Shown: one piece after another, positions 44,070-53,847 of the stretch
Layout: the number at the start of each line of letters is the position of its first letter
How positions within the stretch are numbered: position 1 is the first letter of the stretch
Assembly: GCF_019977755.1 (NCBI RefSeq)
Contig: NZ_AP025144.1
Coordinates: 2,604,001-2,668,000, forward strand
Length of the DNA stretch: 64,000 nucleotides
Origin: Vibrio penaeicida
GTDB taxonomy: Bacteria; Pseudomonadota; Gammaproteobacteria; Enterobacterales; Vibrionaceae
Direction of reading: 5' to 3'
Made by a program: the position numbers and the translations under genes
Notes under the pieces: generated by a model
What the model saw: the letters and a program-made list of their open reading frames with translations, nothing else
Told to the model about the DNA's origin: nothing
Databases searched by the model: none

Positions 44070-44810
44070 TTAAGAATCATCGTGTTCATCCGCTGATCTC
44101 AGCACGTAATCTGTCGCCCATGCCGTTCCTAAAAAGAATATCCACACCACAAATACTGGGTTGGGGATTTCTACCGCTTTAGACGCGACAATGGCGGCAA
44201 ACCCTACTGTAGGTAGTGTCCAGCAAAGTAACTTGTTCCAGTTAAATTTGGATAATTTAGGCAGAGTTTCGGCAGATGCGATGATACCAACGATACACAA
44301 AGCAATAAGCGCGGCATGGGTCCACCCTGCTAACCACAGTGCTAATATAAGTGAAAGTGTCCACCAGCTGTGCTGAGAAGAGCTTTTCCAATGCCGAGCG
44401 GCAAACCAAGTCGCTATGACCGATAGCGTTTGAATTAGAGTTATCCCCCACTCACCAGGAATTTTACCTTCTGCCTGAGTCACCATTATGCCAACTTGCA
44501 TAACGACTATGGTCGCTGCAGTGGTAATGAGAACATAAATGCTACTGCGCCTTGAGAAAGTCACCATTAGTAGCGGGAATAAGATCCAAACACTCAAAGA
44601 CATAGCGATGGGTTGCAATGGCAATGTAAAACCATACACTGCCAAAGACGCTAAAAGAATCAGTCCCGCAATGCCGCCTTGCGGCAGAATCCACAATGCG
44701 GGTATAACTAAAGCCAAAACAGGAATATCACCACCACTCAAACTCAACGCCCTTGCGCAAACAATCGCAAGTAATGTGGTAACAACGAACTGGAGCAACG
44801 AAAACACCAT
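44070..44810 (-). CDS. Polytopic membrane protein, unknown
   Basis: A 246-residue protein with about eight hydrophobic helices and short loops (for example VFSLLQFVVTTLLAIVCARA and IPNPVFVVWIFFLGTAWATD) and a charged C-terminus (RSADEHDDS). I do not recognise the family. It is monocistronic and divergent from the alkyltransferase-like gene, 44 bp away. Confidence 0.75.
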   Translation of the reverse strand: MVFSLLQFVVTTLLAIVCARALSLSGGDIPVLALVIPALWILPQGGIAGLILLASLAVYGFTLPLQPIAMSLSVWILFPLLMVTFSRRSSIYVLITTAATIVVMQVGIMVTQAEGKIPGEWGITLIQTLSVIATWFAARHWKSSSQHSWWTLSLILALWLAGWTHAALIALCIVGIIASAETLPKLSKFNWNKLLCWTLPTVGFAAIVASKAVEIPNPVFVVWIFFLGTAWATDYVLRSADEHDDS

Positions 44811-44854
44811 AGCTCTCTCCTTATATTCCGTGGACGAACTAGGACAATCTCAGT

Positions 44855-45157
44855 ATGGATCAATTTTTAAGCCAAATCTTTGCAGTAATTCACCAAATTC
44901 CATATGGTAATGTGTCCACCTATGGACAAGTCGCAAAACTAGCGGGATATCCTGGCTATGCAAGACATGTAGGGAAAGCTCTTGGAAACCTACCTAAAAA
45001 CAGCAAATTACCCTGGCACAGAGTGATCAACAGTCGTGGCGAGATCTCGTTAAAAGGGTCGAGCTTCGACAGACAGAAAGGCAAACTTGAAGAAGAAGGC
45101 GTGGTGGTAAATTTGGCGGGGAAAATTCGCTTAAAAGATTATCAATGGGAGCTGTAA
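44855..45157 (+). CDS. Alkyltransferase-like protein (YbaZ/ATL type)
   Basis: A 100-residue protein with the DNA-binding domain of O6-alkylguanine-DNA alkyltransferases (IPYGNVSTYGQVAKLAG, GYARHVGKAL). The active-site PCHRV is replaced by PWHRVI, so the acceptor Cys is Trp. Such ATL proteins bind alkylated guanine and direct it to nucleotide excision repair instead of repairing it. In E. coli the homologue ybaZ is next to ffs and ybaY/tesB, and the same neighbourhood is seen here. Confidence 0.93.
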   Translation: MDQFLSQIFAVIHQIPYGNVSTYGQVAKLAGYPGYARHVGKALGNLPKNSKLPWHRVINSRGEISLKGSSFDRQKGKLEEEGVVVNLAGKIRLKDYQWEL

Positions 45158-45191
45158 CGCTCACTTCATTTCTCTGAGTATGAATTGAAAA

Positions 45192-45227
45192 TTGAGCATT
45201 CAGTAGTAATGACAACTGAATGCTCAA
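45192..45227. terminator. Long inverted repeat between convergent genes
   Basis: A perfect 13-bp stem TTGAGCATTCAGT / ACTGAATGCTCAA with a 10-base loop, flanked by AAAAA on the right and AATTTTC on the left as read on the minus strand. It can terminate the YbaY-like gene from the minus strand and the ATL gene weakly. Confidence 0.65.
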
Positions 45228-45317
45228 AAAATCTGACCACTCGCCCTTCGCCTCTAGCCGTTTCTTTGTAGAAAAAGGATGAAAAGAAGCAACGAATAAC
45301 CCGTATTTCCGTTGGCG

Positions 45318-45761
45318 TTAGCGCGCATTCACCAACATAAGGTCCAGTTTATGCGTTTGATTAACATCGGTAATAACTGGGAAAACGGTGTCGGTGATAA
45401 AGATCAACTCACCATCCACTTCAATGCGAGCGCTAACACTGTATGTATGCTGAGGCAGGATATTCGCTTTGTTATAGTCTAACTTGAAGTAGAACGGCAC
45501 CTGATTTCCATTAGCTTCAAACTCTTGTTTAGCGAGAAGCACAGACGGGGCATCGGCAAGTGAAATATCTTGTAGTGATACTGATACCTGCGCGTTGTCG
45601 GGCAAGGCAATACGTTCACGGTAGTAGATTGAGCCTTCAACAAAAGCCATTTCTACAGGTTTTACTTCAACGGTAGCGGAAGACTCTTCAGCGTTTTGAC
45701 AACCAACCAGACCAATGCCAGCAGCGGCAGTCATTACGAGTACCAATAGTTTCTTCATCAC
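45318..45761 (-). CDS. YbaY-like lipoprotein
   Basis: A 147-residue lipoprotein with lipobox GLVGC (Cys21) and a single YbaY/YscW-type beta-sandwich domain (EGSIYYRERIALPDNAQVSV, KLDYNKANILPQHTYSVSAR). YbaY is a glycine-zipper-free outer-membrane lipoprotein of unknown function in enterobacteria. Divergent from tesB, as ybaY is near tesB in E. coli. Confidence 0.85.
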   Translation of the reverse strand: MMKKLLVLVMTAAAGIGLVGCQNAEESSATVEVKPVEMAFVEGSIYYRERIALPDNAQVSVSLQDISLADAPSVLLAKQEFEANGNQVPFYFKLDYNKANILPQHTYSVSARIEVDGELIFITDTVFPVITDVNQTHKLDLMLVNAR

Positions 45762-45861
45762 TTTTATTCCGAGTTAATGGATGTGGTGCGAGTATATCGC
45801 CCAAACTTGTTTTTTGTCGTTATCCAAGGTATTTAATTGACATAACTTTGACGGAGGTACG

Positions 45862-46722
45862 ATGAGTAAACCATTAAATGAGCTGCTTGATTTGTTGCAG
45901 TTAGAACAGCTAGAAAAGGAACTCTTCCGTGGGCAAAGTGAAAATCTTGGATTGCCACAAGTGTATGGTGGACAAGTTATTGGGCAAGCACTTTCAGCGT
46001 CTCGCTATACGGTAGATAGTGATAGAACTGTGCATTCGTTTCACAGCTATTTTTTATTTCCGGGTGATCCCGAAAAATCCATTATTTATGATGTTGAAAA
46101 CCTGCGAGATGGTCGCAGCTTTAGCACGCGACGAGTGAAAGCGATTCAAAATGGACGTCCGATCTTTTATTTAACAGCGTCTTACCACGGTGATGAACCT
46201 GGATTTGAACATCAAAATACGATGCCAGACATTCCAGGGCCAGAAAACTATGCCTCAGAGTCTGTACTCGCGAACCAAATTGCTGATTTCTTACCCGAGA
46301 AAATCAAGCGCGCATTTTGTGGTGAAAAGCCCATTGAAGTGCGCCCTGTAACTGTGGTTAATCCACTAAAACCCCAAAAGACCGACCCGACACAATACCT
46401 TTGGATTAAAGCCAATGGTGAAGTACCTGATAATCAATTGATTCATCAATACCTGTTAGCGTATGCGTCCGATTGGGGCTTCTTGGTAACGGCTTTACAT
46501 CCACATGAAGTGTCTCTAATGACGCCAAAATTTCAAGTAGCGACAATCGATCACTCTATGTGGTTTCATCGCCCATTCAAAATGGATGAATGGTTGCTGT
46601 ATTCCATAGACAGCCCTACTGCAAGTAATACACGCGGTCTCGTACGTGGGGAAATATACAATCAGCAAGGCGCATTAGTTGCCTCTGCCGTTCAAGAAGG
46701 CGTAATGCGGTTTGTGAAATAG
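45862..46722 (+). CDS. tesB: Acyl-CoA thioesterase II
   Basis: A 286-residue double-hotdog thioesterase that hydrolyses medium- and long-chain acyl-CoA. Typical sequences are [20 protein letters not shown] near the N-terminus, [33 protein letters not shown] and the C-terminal [17 protein letters not shown]; the catalytic Asp of the IDH motif is present. Ribosome site GGAGG precedes the start. It is followed by a strong terminator. Confidence 0.96.
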   Translation: MSKPLNELLDLLQLEQLEKELFRGQSENLGLPQVYGGQVIGQALSASRYTVDSDRTVHSFHSYFLFPGDPEKSIIYDVENLRDGRSFSTRRVKAIQNGRPIFYLTASYHGDEPGFEHQNTMPDIPGPENYASESVLANQIADFLPEKIKRAFCGEKPIEVRPVTVVNPLKPQKTDPTQYLWIKANGEVPDNQLIHQYLLAYASDWGFLVTALHPHEVSLMTPKFQVATIDHSMWFHRPFKMDEWLLYSIDSPTASNTRGLVRGEIYNQQGALVASAVQEGVMRFVK

Positions 46723-46768
46723 CCTTCGCATTACCATCTTGAAAAACCACAAACCCTCACACAAACAA

Positions 46769-46796
46769 ACGGCAGCGAATCTCGCTGCCGTTTTTT
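46769..46796 (+). terminator. Rho-independent terminator of tesB
   Basis: Stem ACGGCAGCGA / TCGCTGCCGT (10 bp) with a 3-base loop and six T residues. Confidence 0.95.
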
Positions 46797-46846
46797 CATT
46801 CTTAGTCATGATTGTGAGCGTTATGTAGAGTGCTTTCATGTTGTCT

Positions 46847-46885
46847 CCTGTCTAAACTGTTCGCTTAACAATCAGTTTAGACAGG
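46847..46885. repeat. Perfect inverted repeat downstream of decR
   Basis: 13-bp arms CCTGTCTAAACTG / CAGTTTAGACAGG separated by 13 bases and no T-run. On the minus strand the hairpin is followed immediately by AGGAGACAACATG, a good ribosome site and start codon whose frame runs antisense through the tesB terminator; a leader peptide or small RNA is possible, but no known product is recognised. Confidence 0.5.
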
Positions 46886-46941
46886 GTAATAGCGATTACT
46901 AAGAACTTTACGGACCTTTACATGGATTGACGAAGATTGAC

Positions 46942-47409
46942 TCAAACAGGCAGCGCTGTTGTGTATTTTAATGTCTCCATTGCAAAAGTAGAGGTGACGT
47001 TAGTAATCCCATCCACACTATTGACGAGCTGTTTATAGAAGTCATCGAATGATTTCATGTCTTGTACTAATACACGCATCATGTAGTCGTATTCTCCCGC
47101 CATCCGATAAAACTCCATTACCTCTGGAAAATCAGAAGCCGTTTCTACAAACGTGGTATACCATTCATGAGAGTGATCACTGGTTTTCACCATGACAAAG
47201 GCTGTAAAACACAACCCTAGTTTTTCAGGGTTCAACAACGCAACGCGTTTGTCTATAAACCCTTCTTCTTCGAGTCTTTTAAGCCGCTTCCAGCAAGGAG
47301 TAGTTGTGAGATGGACTTGTTCTGCCAGCTCATTCAAAGACAAAGTGCTGTCCTTTTGCAATAGGATAAGAAGCTCTCTGTCTATTCTATCCAGTGATGG
47401 TTTACTCAT
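46942..47409 (-). CDS. decR: Lrp/AsnC-family regulator, DecR-like
   Basis: A 155-residue regulator with an N-terminal winged helix ([36 protein letters not shown]) and a C-terminal ligand-binding RAM domain ([33 protein letters not shown]). The sequence is close to my recollection of E. coli DecR (YbaO), which senses cysteine and activates cysteine desulfhydration. Its divergent neighbour at 47667 is a cysteine-synthase-fold enzyme, which fits that role. The 257-bp divergent region should hold its operator. Confidence 0.88.
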   Translation of the reverse strand: MSKPSLDRIDRELLILLQKDSTLSLNELAEQVHLTTTPCWKRLKRLEEEGFIDKRVALLNPEKLGLCFTAFVMVKTSDHSHEWYTTFVETASDFPEVMEFYRMAGEYDYMMRVLVQDMKSFDDFYKQLVNSVDGITNVTSTFAMETLKYTTALPV

Positions 47410-47666
47410 AAAAAATTCAAATGTAGAAATAAATTCCCTTAATTAGGCCACAATGTATAAAAACAATAAACATTTTCTTACATTTCGAGCGTACTCTATA
47501 TATCCAAAAAAAATCTGAAGTAACATGGTTTTTGAATTTGGTTTGCTTTTAAAGCGATATTTTTAAAATACGTCGCTACCTGAGCTATAAAGCTATCGCT
47601 TGAGCCAAGTGACTGGCGAGTTAATTACAACAAACGTGGAAAGTCGTAAACAAGGAGCTGTTTGCA

Positions 47667-48722
47667 ATGAGTATTGACCATGACTGGACCAATAATGCAA
47701 TCCGAAAAATAGAGGCCGACTTCCAAAGAAGCGCCGATACACACCTCATTAAACTCAACTTGCCTTACATTGAAGGCATTGATATTTACTTGAAGGACGA
47801 AAGTACTCACCCCACAGGTTCGCTCAAGCATCGGCTAGCAAGATCGCTATTTTTGTACGCAATTTGTAATGGTTGGATTGGTCCTGATACTCCGGTTATT
47901 GAATCATCTTCAGGAAGTACAGCGGTAAGTGAAGCCTATTTTGCTCGCTTACTCGGGTTACGCTTCATCGCGGTTGTACCTAAGAAAACGGCTCGCTCAA
48001 AGATAGAACAGATCGAGTTTTATGGCGGAGAAGCCCACTTTGTCGACCGTACAGATGAAATCTATTCAGAATCACGAAGATTGGCGGAAGAGCTAAACGG
48101 TCACTATATGGATCAGTTTACTTACGCTGAAAGAGCGACTGATTGGCGTGGGAACAATAACATTGCCAACAGTATATTCGAGCAAATGGCGCAAGAAGAT
48201 CATCCCATTCCAACTTGGGTAGTGATGAGCGCAGGAACGGGTGGCACGTCTGCGACAATTGGTCGATTTATTCGCTACCAAAAGCACCCGACCAAACTGT
48301 GTGTTGTAGACCCAGAAAATTCTGTGTTTCACGCCTATTATCGTACTGGTGATCGTGCAATCACCTTGAACATGGGCAGCCGAATTGAAGGCATAGGTCG
48401 ACCACGTGTTGAACCAAGCTTCATTCCCGGCGTTATTGATGAAATGCGCACGATCCCAGATGCCGCCAGCGTCGCGACAGCACATTGGTTAGAGAGAAAA
48501 CTTGGCAGAAAAGTGGGCGCATCAACAGGAACAAATCTGTATTGTGTACTTCAAATAGCGATTGAAATGCACGCTAAGGGAGAAACAGGATCATTAGTCA
48601 CCCTGCTATGCGATAGTGGTGAACGATACCTTGATACTTACTACAACTCGGAATGGCTTAACATTCATATTGGGGATTTGTCACCCTATCTTGATGAGCT
48701 AGAGCAAAAGTTTGGGCGCTAG
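47667..48722 (+). CDS. PLP-dependent cysteine synthase/desulfhydrase-like enzyme
   Basis: A 351-residue fold-type II PLP enzyme. The Schiff-base Lys is in [11 protein letters not shown] (about residue 55), the substrate loop is [13 protein letters not shown], and the phosphate loop is [13 protein letters not shown]. It is longer than CysK and resembles the Cds1/PLP-dependent cysteine synthase family that can release sulfide from cysteine. Being divergent from a DecR-like regulator suggests cysteine detoxification or catabolism. A terminator follows. Confidence 0.87.
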   Translation: MSIDHDWTNNAIRKIEADFQRSADTHLIKLNLPYIEGIDIYLKDESTHPTGSLKHRLARSLFLYAICNGWIGPDTPVIESSSGSTAVSEAYFARLLGLRFIAVVPKKTARSKIEQIEFYGGEAHFVDRTDEIYSESRRLAEELNGHYMDQFTYAERATDWRGNNNIANSIFEQMAQEDHPIPTWVVMSAGTGGTSATIGRFIRYQKHPTKLCVVDPENSVFHAYYRTGDRAITLNMGSRIEGIGRPRVEPSFIPGVIDEMRTIPDAASVATAHWLERKLGRKVGASTGTNLYCVLQIAIEMHAKGETGSLVTLLCDSGERYLDTYYNSEWLNIHIGDLSPYLDELEQKFGR

Positions 48723-48772
48723 GTATGTTGATTTTTCGGGATGGCTTTTGCCACTATATTAAAAACTAAAAT

Positions 48773-48792
48773 AGCGCCGAAAGGCGCTTTTT
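48773..48792. terminator. Terminator between convergent genes
   Basis: Stem AGCGCC / GGCGCT with a GAAA tetraloop and T residues on the plus strand. Confidence 0.85.
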
Positions 48793-48800
48793 CTTACTCA

Positions 48801-49019
48801 CTACTTTTTTGATCGCGCTTCAAATGCCGCTAACTGTTCTGGAGTAGCTGGCAACTGGTGATTTACTTTCCACTCGCCATAAGTCATCCCATAAACGCGT
48901 TCTCTCGCATCATCTATAGACAATTCCAACCCTTGGTCATCAGCTTCTGCTTTATACCATTTGCTAAAGCAATTACGGCAGAACCCCGCCAGAATCATCA
49001 GATCGATATTTTGAACGTC
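48801..49019 (-). pseudogene. DUF1244 protein, 5' end lost
   Basis: The remaining 72 codons encode DVQNIDLMILAGFCRNCFSK and the conserved DUF1244 C-terminal half (YGMTYGEWKVNHQLP). Family members begin about 38 residues earlier with an AAFRRLV-type helix; here an in-frame TAA stands directly before DVQN at 49020-49022 and the sequence upstream is unrelated and AT-rich. Translation from the internal ATG could still give a 65-residue protein. The junction marks the edge of foreign DNA. Confidence 0.75.
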
Positions 49020-49098
49020 TTAATAGTTATAATTAACTAATCAAACCATCAAAAGAAATAAAATTATCACAGTTTTAGTTGCCAAGATTACGATACGA

Positions 49099-50040
<942 letters not shown>

Positions 50041-50060
50041 TACATAACTAACCTCACTTG

Positions 50061-50357
50061 AATAGCAAAGTGGAACGCTCGAAGAAAACAGATAAAAGTG
50101 AGTTATATCCGACCATAGATGTCATTGTGGGGCCAGAAAAGCAGGATCTGTAACTAGAGGGGCAACACTACTACAACTGGGAACGCCCCCATAGCTCGTT
50201 AAATGGGTTAACCCTGATAGACACGATTACTGAGATATCTGATCAAACTCCTCCGTCTGAAGAGGTATCTCAGCACTACCAGAGCAAGGAAGAGCAGTTT
50301 CAAGAGCAGAATTAGAAGCTCGGACTTCAGCTAAAAAAATTGAAACCATCTCTATGA
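50061..50357 (+). pseudogene. IS481-family transposase remnant with in-frame stops
   Basis: The frame from 50061 reads SKVERSKKTDKSELYPTIDV, a stop (50151-50153), then GQHYYNWERPHSSLNGLTLI and QTPPSEEVSQHYQS, a second stop (50313-50315), and ends LKKLKPSL. This is the C-terminus of an IS481-type integrase-core transposase, decayed. No inverted repeats were identified. Confidence 0.8.
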
Positions 50358-50407
50358 ATCACACAGTTAAATAATTGAGAGACAAAAGAAACCATATCTA
50401 AACTCAA

Positions 50408-51361
50408 CTAAACAGATATATCGTCGCTATCGAACCGCTTACTCAAAAGCATCTTCCAAAGAGAAGGTTTACCGTTCGAGGAAGAGAATATGCCTCCAAC
50501 AATCTCGTTACTTTCTCTGTATTCCTTATCTTTCATCATAATTTCATGTGCCTTTTTGAGATTCCAATAAGGTATTGATGGATTCAAATGATGGGTAAGA
50601 TGGTAGTTCTCAGCATGAAGGCCCGTCAAAAACATCTCTAATGGACTGCTAAATCGGTTGCGCGTTTTTCGTACCCCTTTACTATCTTCAATAATTGGGT
50701 AATGCTCTGCCATTTCAACAAACCACCCGATAATAGGAAATACTGTAACCAGCGGCACAAACCAATACAAAACCAAATATTTAAAAAGACCAAGGTACAT
50801 CGTTGTTGAAATTATAACAAACCAATAAACCAAGAGCAGTCTTACCTCACTATCCTTTATATTTCCAAGCCGGTTAACCACGAGGTATTTAATATAGTAT
50901 GGTGTTCGACTAAAAAGAAAGGGTGATATCAAAAACCTAAAGACGAACTCTCGCTTACTAATATCATCATATAGCCCTGAATCTATATAAAGTTTAAAGT
51001 CTGGGTCCTTTTTGACATTCCCCAAATAATTATGATGCATAACCACATGACTTTTTGCATATGTTTTGAATGTTTGAAATACCATATACCCTGTAAAGTA
51101 TTTTCCCAGAAAATCATTGAGTGTTATATTTCTGGCCAGAACACGATGCGCAGACTCGTGTAACAGTGTTGCCAAGCCCTTTTGCCTTGCCCCGATGATA
51201 ACAACAGAAAACAAGTAAATAATTAAGCTTTCCGAATATATAGAGATTCCGATTGCCGTGGAGACAAAAAACCAATCTGAAAGTACGCCTAATACACCTC
51301 GATAGTTGTTTAGAGTGCTCAGCTCATTAAGTTCATTTGTTATTTTTCTTTCAAACATCAT
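50408..51361 (-). CDS. Membrane fatty-acid-desaturase-family oxygenase
   Basis: A 317-residue membrane protein with the histidine boxes of the diiron desaturase/hydroxylase family: HESAHR (about residue 68), HVVMHHNYLG (about 105) and AENYHLTHHLNPSIPYWN (about 255). Several membrane helices lie between them. It would insert oxygen or a double bond into a small molecule or acyl chain. The ferredoxin gene 2 bp upstream is the likely electron donor. It is the last gene of the AT-rich operon. Confidence 0.88.
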   Translation of the reverse strand: MMFERKITNELNELSTLNNYRGVLGVLSDWFFVSTAIGISIYSESLIIYLFSVVIIGARQKGLATLLHESAHRVLARNITLNDFLGKYFTGYMVFQTFKTYAKSHVVMHHNYLGNVKKDPDFKLYIDSGLYDDISKREFVFRFLISPFLFSRTPYYIKYLVVNRLGNIKDSEVRLLLVYWFVIISTTMYLGLFKYLVLYWFVPLVTVFPIIGWFVEMAEHYPIIEDSKGVRKTRNRFSSPLEMFLTGLHAENYHLTHHLNPSIPYWNLKKAHEIMMKDKEYRESNEIVGGIFSSSNGKPSLWKMLLSKRFDSDDISV

Positions 51362-51363
51362 AC

Positions 51364-51636
51364 TTATCCCGTAGCCGACTCAACTTTACAATTAGAATTA
51401 ACATCAATCTTGCAGAGTAAGCGGTGCTCACCATCGTCCAAATCCATTAACTTCAAAAACTCTCTTTCGGTTTTATTAATGTGTCCAGTATCCCCTTCTA
51501 TTACTTTGACTAAACATCTACCGCACTTACCCTTTAAACAGCCAAAAGGAAAATCCACAATTTTATTAGCCATCTGACCCACGCTAACTCCCTTGGGTAA
51601 AGAATATTTAATTCCATTTATGATTATTAGATACAT
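51364..51636 (-). CDS. 2Fe-2S ferredoxin
   Basis: A 90-residue plant-type ferredoxin with the cluster ligands in FGCLKGKCGRCLV and the last Cys in HRLLCKID; spacing is C-x4-C-x2-C with the fourth about 35 residues later. It is an electron carrier, almost certainly for the adjacent desaturase-type oxygenase. No reductase is encoded in the operon. Confidence 0.88.
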   Translation of the reverse strand: MYLIIINGIKYSLPKGVSVGQMANKIVDFPFGCLKGKCGRCLVKVIEGDTGHINKTEREFLKLMDLDDGEHRLLCKIDVNSNCKVESATG

Positions 51637-51659
51637 TTGTTACCTATCAATACTAAAGT

Positions 51660-52916
51660 TTAATATGCTAAAAAGACATCACCGGAAGACACTATGTTAT
51701 TCCATTCGCACAAACTAACATCTGTATACTCAGTATTTTCAACCAAATATCCAAAATTTGATTCGATGCCAATAGAAGTATTAGTATAAGTACTGAGTAA
51801 CAAATTACTTTTAAGTGTATTTCCTGAAAATGTAAGATCCTGGATACAAGTATCAATACCGTGATATTGGCAATAAACTATCTGTATAGCGAGTACTCCC
51901 AATGGGCGTGTTGACTTCAATGCTATTCCATACCCCATCTCCCTTATTTTATTGAGAGATTCGAGGCTTCCTGCATTCTCATCCAAATATATGGTAGGAT
52001 TAGATACTAATCTTTTATCAATTTCAGATGTCAAAGGGCTACTAATAACTTCCTCATACCCTAAAACATAATCATTAAAATTAGGAACTTGATTCATTAC
52101 CGGTGTTAAGAACATTTCCCAAAACTGCTCATAGGTAGAAAATGACTGATTAGCGTCTAAGTAAAGTTTAACACCCGGAAAATCACTATCAATAATAGAA
52201 ATAATATTAACCAATTTTTCTACGGACGACCCACTAGGATCAATTTTAATTTTTAATTGGCGAATCGATTGCTCTTTTAATGTTCTCTTTATCTCGACCA
52301 AAGATACACTTAAATCCATTGTATTTAGAAGTGGTACTGATAATCTTTCGTTACTTTCGACATTAAAATCAATTAATTCTCTACTTTCGTCGCTCCCAAA
52401 TATACGACTGAGAAAAGGAAAGTATTTTTCTTTTAATTCTCCCAACAATAAATCTGATAATAGTGTTCTACCTACATTCTTTTTGTAACATACCGAAAAA
52501 CTGACACTGAAAGGCGAGATGAGCATATAGCGCATAATCTCGGAGCTTAAATACCCGTAGTTGGTACAGAATTCATTGTCAAAAGCATTTGCTAAAGAAA
52601 TGAGTTCTACCTCATATTCAATTGGGTCTGAAAATACTCTACCAACAATTTTACTAAATATGTATTCAACGCCATGACTAAAGTAGCTCAGATTTTTCTC
52701 TCGATCCCCATCTCCATAAACATGTGGAGGTTTAGCCCACAAGTCGCTATCGAAAATACTGGCATCAGATGTTATATTCTGACCGTTTAAGAAAGATACC
52801 GTTAGAGTTATGTTCCTCAATCTAATTTTCAGAAGTTCCCTTCCTTTAGACAAGGTAAAACCGTTTTTAAAGGGTATTTCATGATAACTGACACATGCAT
52901 CGACAATCTTAAACAT
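51660..52916 (-). CDS. Enolase-superfamily enzyme (muconate-lactonizing/epimerase-like)
   Basis: A 418-residue protein with the layout of MLE-type enolase-superfamily enzymes: N-terminal capping domain, then a barrel with a Lys-x-Lys motif (QLKIKIDPSG), metal ligands in YLDANQSF, GYEEVIS and YLDENAGS, and an opposite Lys in GIALKSTRPLG. Such enzymes abstract an alpha proton (epimerase, dehydratase or OSBS reactions). I chose the ATG at 52916, which overlaps the carbamoyltransferase stop by 8 bp, over a start 18 codons earlier. Confidence 0.78.
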   Translation of the reverse strand: MFKIVDACVSYHEIPFKNGFTLSKGRELLKIRLRNITLTVSFLNGQNITSDASIFDSDLWAKPPHVYGDGDREKNLSYFSHGVEYIFSKIVGRVFSDPIEYEVELISLANAFDNEFCTNYGYLSSEIMRYMLISPFSVSFSVCYKKNVGRTLLSDLLLGELKEKYFPFLSRIFGSDESRELIDFNVESNERLSVPLLNTMDLSVSLVEIKRTLKEQSIRQLKIKIDPSGSSVEKLVNIISIIDSDFPGVKLYLDANQSFSTYEQFWEMFLTPVMNQVPNFNDYVLGYEEVISSPLTSEIDKRLVSNPTIYLDENAGSLESLNKIREMGYGIALKSTRPLGVLAIQIVYCQYHGIDTCIQDLTFSGNTLKSNLLLSTYTNTSIGIESNFGYLVENTEYTDVSLCEWNNIVSSGDVFLAY

Positions 52917-53835
52917 CACAGCTAAGCCCCAAAATATCAATAATAAGAGCCATTGTTGAATACACACCAAAATCCATCATTTTAGAGTTATAAAACTTCT
53001 CATGGTTCAATATCGATTCGTCTATAGTACTGCGTTCATCAACTAACTTACGAGGCATCATATAATTTGCAATAGCGTGGTCTGGCAATTTATTAATTAA
53101 TTTCTCATCAAATACTTTATATCTTTTTGAATACTCCAAAAGTAACTGGTTATCATCGTTATTACTCCCACCCATTGGTTGACCATCAGAAATAAGTAAT
53201 ACATCCACTTTAGATATAAAATCCGCAATATTACATTTTGTAATACTTGCACCATTACTTACTATATAATCATCAACAACATTAGGATTACCAAGTTCAT
53301 CCATTACAGGGTCTATATAAAAATCACACCCCACCTTAGAAAGCAACTTCTGAAGAGAAAGATAGGGCCGACAGTGTGCAGTTTGCCCATATAGGCCAAC
53401 TTTTTTACCTTTAATGCCGTTGAGTAATATATCCATTGTTAAAAGATGCCACAACGAACTAAGTGAGTGCTCATCTCTATTGCACAAACTATTAATCAAC
53501 GGGACATTGAATCGAGAATTAAGATCATCGAATTCAACATAATCCGCTCGAATTGCAGATAAATCTGATAGTGGCAATATAGAATTAAACACATCTAAAC
53601 TACTTTCATCGACATAGTTTGATACTTCAATTATATTTCCGCCCAATTTGTACATGGCAGCCTTCAGTATCGCACTTGTTCTTAAACTTTCATTTAAGAA
53701 AACTATTGATAATATTTTCCCCAAACATAAGCTATTATATTTTTCACCATCAGAATCCAGAAGAGCTTTGGACAGATCTAGTATATTTGTAATTCTATTA
53801 AGGTTTAACTCATCTACATTTATCAATTGTTTCAT
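52909..53835 (-). CDS. Aspartate/ornithine carbamoyltransferase-family protein, divergent
   Basis: A 308-residue protein of normal length for the family. The phosphate-binding SxRT motif is present as FLNESLRTSAILKA (about residue 55), and a C-terminal MPR (YMMPRKLVDE) fits the substrate loop. The HPxQ motif that binds carbamoyl phosphate is changed to NRDEHSLSSLWHLL, keeping only the His. It may therefore carbamoylate an unusual substrate or use another donor. Whether it is biosynthetic or a drug-insensitive target copy cannot be decided. Confidence 0.75.
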   Translation of the reverse strand: MKQLINVDELNLNRITNILDLSKALLDSDGEKYNSLCLGKILSIVFLNESLRTSAILKAAMYKLGGNIIEVSNYVDESSLDVFNSILPLSDLSAIRADYVEFDDLNSRFNVPLINSLCNRDEHSLSSLWHLLTMDILLNGIKGKKVGLYGQTAHCRPYLSLQKLLSKVGCDFYIDPVMDELGNPNVVDDYIVSNGASITKCNIADFISKVDVLLISDGQPMGGSNNDDNQLLLEYSKRYKVFDEKLINKLPDHAIANYMMPRKLVDERSTIDESILNHEKFYNSKMMDFGVYSTMALIIDILGLSCDV

Positions 53836-53847
53836 AATAAACTCTTA

